Source of the DNA: HKCCE3408 sp039191215
GTDB lineage: Bacteria; Pseudomonadota; Alphaproteobacteria; Rhodobacterales; Rhodobacteraceae
NCBI GenBank assembly: GCA_039191215.1
Contig: JBCCXT010000013.1
Location: 1-64,000 of the forward strand
Reading direction: 5' to 3'
DNA: 64,000 bases
The translations under genes and the position numbers were made by a program. Shown here in pieces: positions 60,927 through 64,000 of this stretch; positions within the stretch are counted from its first letter, which is position 1; every line of letters starts with the position of its first letter. The notes below the pieces were generated by a model. It saw only the letters and a program-made list of their open reading frames with translations, made no database searches and had not been told where the DNA came from.

Positions 60927-63599
60927 ATGCTGTCGTTTCAGGGGCTGGTCGCGGTTTGCGTGATCTATGTGGTCGGCCTGTTCGCGGTCGCATTCCTGGC
61001 TGAAAAACGCGCCGCTGATGGCAAAGCGCGCTGGTTGAGTAACGGCTTCACCTACACGTTGAGCCTGTCGATCTACACAACCGCCTGGACGTTTTACGGC
61101 GCCGTCGGCAATGCGGCACGCTCTGGCCTGGAGTTTATGACAATCTATCTTGGCCCGACGCTGGTCTTTGTCGGCTGGTACTGGTTGTTGCGCAAGCTGG
61201 TCCGGATCGGGCGCGCGCAGCGGATCACCTCCATCGCCGATATGATCTCTAGCCGGTATGGCAAGTCAGGCGGCCTGGCGGCGCTGGTCACGGTGCTGGC
61301 AGTGGTTGGCACCACGCCGTATATCGCCCTGCAATTACAATCGCTTGCGCTTGCATTTGGCGTCTTTGCCGAGCGCGGTGCGCTCGGCGCACCTGATCCG
61401 GGATCAACCGCGATCTGGATCGCCGGGGGTCTGGCGCTCTTCACGATAATCTTCGGCACGCGCAGTTTGGACGTCAATGAACGCCATCCGGGCCTGGTAT
61501 CGGCCATCGCGCTCGAGGGGATCGTGAAGCTTTGCGCCGTGCTTGCCTTGGGCGTCTTTGTCGTTTGGGGCGTCGCCAATGGGCCGACCGACATCCTGGC
61601 CCGGATTGAGGCCAGCCCTGTTGCATCCTGGACAACCAATGGCGCGCGCTGGCTTGGGCTGACAGTCTTGGCCGGTGCCGCCATTTTGTGCCTGCCGCGG
61701 ATGTTCCAGGTCCTCGTCGTGGAAAACCAGGACGAAACCCATCTTGCAACCGCGTCCTGGGCGTTCCCGCTTTATCTGTTTTTGATGACCATATTTGTGG
61801 TGCCAATTGCCGTTGTCGGCCTCGCAGAGCTGCCATCGGGCAGCAACCCCGATCTATTCATGCTGACTTTGCCTTTGCAGGAAAATCAGGCCGGATTGGC
61901 GCTCTTGGCGTTTCTGGGCGGGTTTTCGGCGGCGACCTCGATGGTCATTGTGGCAGCCCTCGCACTGGCGACAATGGTGTCAAACCATATCGTCGTCCCG
62001 CTCTGGCTGGCCGCGACCCGTGGCGACAGCCCGATCTCGGGCGATATGGCGCGCGTCGCGTTGATGGCGCGGCGCCTGTCGATCATTGGCGTATTGGGCC
62101 TTGGATACCTTTACTTTGAACGCTCCGGCGGGCGAGAGGCGCTGTCGGCGATTGGGCTGATCGCATTTTTGGGCGTGGCTCAGGTCATGCCCGCGCTGCT
62201 GGGGGGGATGTTCTGGCGCGGCGCCACACGTGCGGGCGCGGCCATTGGCATAGGATTGGGGTTTCTGGTCTGGGCCTGGCTATTGTTTTTGCCGAACGCC
62301 GCGGCGGGGCTTTTCGGCGCCTCGGCCGCGGGCCTGCCGGTATGGCTAAATCCGGTCTCGCCACTGGGTCTGTCAAACACCGATCCGCTGCTGACGGCAA
62401 TGGTGCTCTCGCTTGGGCTGAACGCCTTCTCGTTTGTGGCGGTCTCGCTGCTGACCTTCCCAACCCCGTTGGAGCGGTTGATGGGCGCGCAATTTGTCCA
62501 TGTCTACGACCATTCGCCAACCCCTGCATCCTGGCGCGGCAGCCACGGTACGGCAGATGATCTTCTGGTCATGGCAGGGCGTATTCTGGGCGGGCAGCGG
62601 GCGGCCGCTCTGTTTGAGGCCGCGGCACAGGATCAGGGAGGACGCACCGGTCTGCCGGAGCCAACGCCGGCCTTTCTCGACCTGTTGGAGCGTGAGCTTG
62701 CAGGCTCGGTCGGCGCCGCCACGGCCCATGCCATGGTCAGCCAGATCACCGGCGGCTCAAGCGCCACCGTGTCGGTCCGTGACCTCATCGCGGTGGCCGA
62801 TGAGACCGCGCAAATGATGGAATATTCCTCCCGATTGGAAGCGCAGCGGCAGGAATTGGCACATACTGCCGCGCGTCTGCGCGATGCGAACCAAAAACTG
62901 ACCGAATTGTCGGTGCAAAAAGATGCGTTTCTGTCGTCGGTGAGCCACGAATTGCGCACGCCAATGACATCGATCCGATCTTTTGCTGAGATCTTGATGC
63001 AGGGCGAGCGATTGGCGCCGGAAAATCGCAGGCGGTTTTCGCAGATCATTCATGATGAGAGCCTTCGGCTCACACGATTGTTGGATGATCTGCTCGATCT
63101 TTCGGTGCTCGAAAGCGGCCAAGTGACGCTGAACGAAAGTGTGGTGCGCCTTGTCGATGTGCTTGATCGGGCCGTGCACGCGACCAGCGCCCAGGCCAGT
63201 CGCCGTCTGACGATCCGGCGTGATCGTGGCGCCGAAGAGATCGAGCTTTTCACCGATCCTGACCGGCTGGTTCAGGTCTTTGTCAATCTGATCTCCAACG
63301 CACAGAAATACTGCGATGCGGCCCATCCGGCCTTGGAGATCACGGTTCGGCGTTTGCCGGGCCGGGTGGAGCTGGAATTTGCCGACAATGGCAGCGGTAT
63401 TCCGGCCCAACAAGAAAGCATGATTTTCGAGAAATTCGCCCGTCTGCAGCCTGATGGTCAGGTGACCGGCGCGGGGCTGGGCCTTGCTATCAGCCGCGAG
63501 ATCATGGCCCGGATCGGCGGGGGGTTGAGCTTCGTAGCTAGCCGTGATGGCGCCATTTTTCGGGTTCGGCTGCCGTCAAGGGCGCTGCGGGCTGCCTAA
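60927..63599 (+). CDS. Sensor histidine kinase with sodium/solute symporter-type membrane domain (CbrA/CrbS-like)
   Basis: 890 residues. Residues 1-about 520 form a multi-helix SSS transporter-like domain (FTYTLSLSIYTTAWTFYGAV, ITSIADMISSRYGKSGGLAA, VVGTTPYIALQLQSLALAFG). A linker with helical signalling segment follows (about 540-650), then the HisKA domain with phospho-His674 in SVSHELRTPMTSIRSFAEIL. The ATPase domain shows the N box NLISNAQKYC, G1 FADNGSGIP, F box FEKFARL and G2 GAGLGLAISREI. This architecture is that of CbrA/CrbS, which couple solute sensing (histidine, acetate) to gene control. The receiver gene two upstream is its likely partner. Confidence 0.93.
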   Translation: MLSFQGLVAVCVIYVVGLFAVAFLAEKRAADGKARWLSNGFTYTLSLSIYTTAWTFYGAVGNAARSGLEFMTIYLGPTLVFVGWYWLLRKLVRIGRAQRITSIADMISSRYGKSGGLAALVTVLAVVGTTPYIALQLQSLALAFGVFAERGALGAPDPGSTAIWIAGGLALFTIIFGTRSLDVNERHPGLVSAIALEGIVKLCAVLALGVFVVWGVANGPTDILARIEASPVASWTTNGARWLGLTVLAGAAILCLPRMFQVLVVENQDETHLATASWAFPLYLFLMTIFVVPIAVVGLAELPSGSNPDLFMLTLPLQENQAGLALLAFLGGFSAATSMVIVAALALATMVSNHIVVPLWLAATRGDSPISGDMARVALMARRLSIIGVLGLGYLYFERSGGREALSAIGLIAFLGVAQVMPALLGGMFWRGATRAGAAIGIGLGFLVWAWLLFLPNAAAGLFGASAAGLPVWLNPVSPLGLSNTDPLLTAMVLSLGLNAFSFVAVSLLTFPTPLERLMGAQFVHVYDHSPTPASWRGSHGTADDLLVMAGRILGGQRAAALFEAAAQDQGGRTGLPEPTPAFLDLLERELAGSVGAATAHAMVSQITGGSSATVSVRDLIAVADETAQMMEYSSRLEAQRQELAHTAARLRDANQKLTELSVQKDAFLSSVSHELRTPMTSIRSFAEILMQGERLAPENRRRFSQIIHDESLRLTRLLDDLLDLSVLESGQVTLNESVVRLVDVLDRAVHATSAQASRRLTIRRDRGAEEIELFTDPDRLVQVFVNLISNAQKYCDAAHPALEITVRRLPGRVELEFADNGSGIPAQQESMIFEKFARLQPDGQVTGAGLGLAISREIMARIGGGLSFVASRDGAIFRVRLPSRALRAA

Positions 63600-63680
63600 T
63601 ATTGGGCTGCCCGTCGAAGGGCCTTGTTAACGTTGTCTGTGTCAAAAGCATCGCAACGACGCGCGAGCCAAGGTGTACCC

Positions 63681-64000
63681 ATGTCCGAGACGGGTCAGAA
63701 ATCCGTACTTGCCCGCAAGGCGGATCTGGTCCGTATGCGGGGGCCGCGTAAGGCTGTTCAACTGGATTTTGGCACAGCGCCTGTCAAGGCGCTCAACCGG
63801 GCGGTCAAGCGCGCCGGTGTGCCCTATGACGCGTTGGAGATCGAGCCGCGCGATGAGACCGTCGCCTGGGACCAAACGCTGGCTGAAGTGACCGAAAAGC
63901 TGCCCGAAGGCGGGCTGTTGATCATCTTGGAGGGCGAAGAACGCGCGCGCGGCCTGCTGCATCTGCACCAGGGCCTGCTGGATGCGCTCATTGAGGTTCA
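63681..64000 (+). CDS. Start of a probable FliM/FliN-like flagellar protein (runs off the window)
   Basis: 106 complete codons without a stop at the window end. The product begins MSETGQKSVLARKADLVRMR and continues through ALNRAVKRAGVPYDALEIEP to LLIILEGEERARGLLHLHQG, LLDALIEV. The pattern, especially the acidic segment followed by GLL(H)LHQGLLDALIEVQ, recalls the N-terminal part of Rhodobacterales FliM/FliN-like motor-switch proteins; the diagnostic C-terminal SpoA domain is outside the window. Ribosome site weak. The call is tentative. Confidence 0.5.
   Translation, partial: MSETGQKSVLARKADLVRMRGPRKAVQLDFGTAPVKALNRAVKRAGVPYDALEIEPRDETVAWDQTLAEVTEKLPEGGLLIILEGEERARGLLHLHQGLLDALIEV

Overview
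The window looks like chromosomal DNA of a marine-type alphaproteobacterium of the Rhodobacterales (Roseobacter/Rhodobacter group). The basis is high G+C content, a split glyQ/glyS pair with a small membrane-anchored gene between them, the accB-accC / aat / DUF2155 / NDUFA12-like neighbourhood, a dihydroneopterin aldolase with a long C-terminal extension next to folP-glmM, and a CvpA-PurF pair. It is gene-dense, mostly housekeeping. I see no prophage, CRISPR array, rRNA or tRNA gene. The only mobile DNA found is one decayed IS3-type element.

Layout. (1) 0.2-9.0 kb, minus strand: pyrC-pyrE, then dnaB-alr-pqiA-like-radA-cvpA-purF. (2) 9.1-17.4 kb, plus strand: a urease cluster ureD-A-B-C-E-F-G. 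It is interrupted between ureB and ureC by a small conserved gene, a Tat-exported cyclase-family hydrolase, a carboxymuconolactone-decarboxylase-like protein and a membrane-anchored coiled-coil protein, and between ureC and ureE by a secreted proline-tailed protein. (3) 17.5-20.4 kb, minus: an unrecognised protein and a large exported trypsin-fold protein whose catalytic triad appears lost. (4) 20.6-31.8 kb: glyQ-DUF6446-glyS, a divergent pyruvate phosphate dikinase-like gene, a SleB-type cell wall hydrolase, then folB (frameshifted), folP and glmM. (5) 31.9-33.1 kb: a 51-codon orphan and a degenerate IS3 remnant with a repeated palindrome. (6) 33.1-44.9 kb: guanine deaminase, mgtE, a 1157-residue membrane protein with a PilP/GspC-like C terminus, an O-acetylhomoserine sulfhydrylase-type enzyme, NDUFA12-like, DUF2155, aat, accC and accB. 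(7) 45.2-56.8 kb: a methyltransferase, then a reductive pyrimidine/hydantoin catabolism locus. It holds a RutR-type repressor, omega-amino acid aminotransferase, cupin, N-carbamoyl-beta-alanine amidohydrolase, lipoprotein, dihydropyrimidinase and a complete ABC importer. A perfect RutR operator lies just before the first catabolic gene. (8) 56.9-64 kb: a ScfR/RamB-type regulator with an ordered set of inverted repeats upstream, two small envelope-type genes, and a signalling cassette (stand-alone receiver, two-helix membrane protein, sodium/solute-symporter-type sensor kinase). The start of a probable FliM/FliN-like gene runs off the end.

A nitrogen theme runs through the window: guanine deaminase, pyrimidine ring degradation (whose carbamoyl group is released as ammonia and CO2) and urease all recover ammonia from nucleobases or urea, beside the pyrimidine and purine biosynthesis genes pyrC, pyrE and purF. 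The observations I would follow first are the RutR box, the genes inserted in the urease operon, the triad-less protease, the symporter-type kinase cassette, and two genes apparently broken by a single base (folB) or a single stop codon (the gene after rutR).
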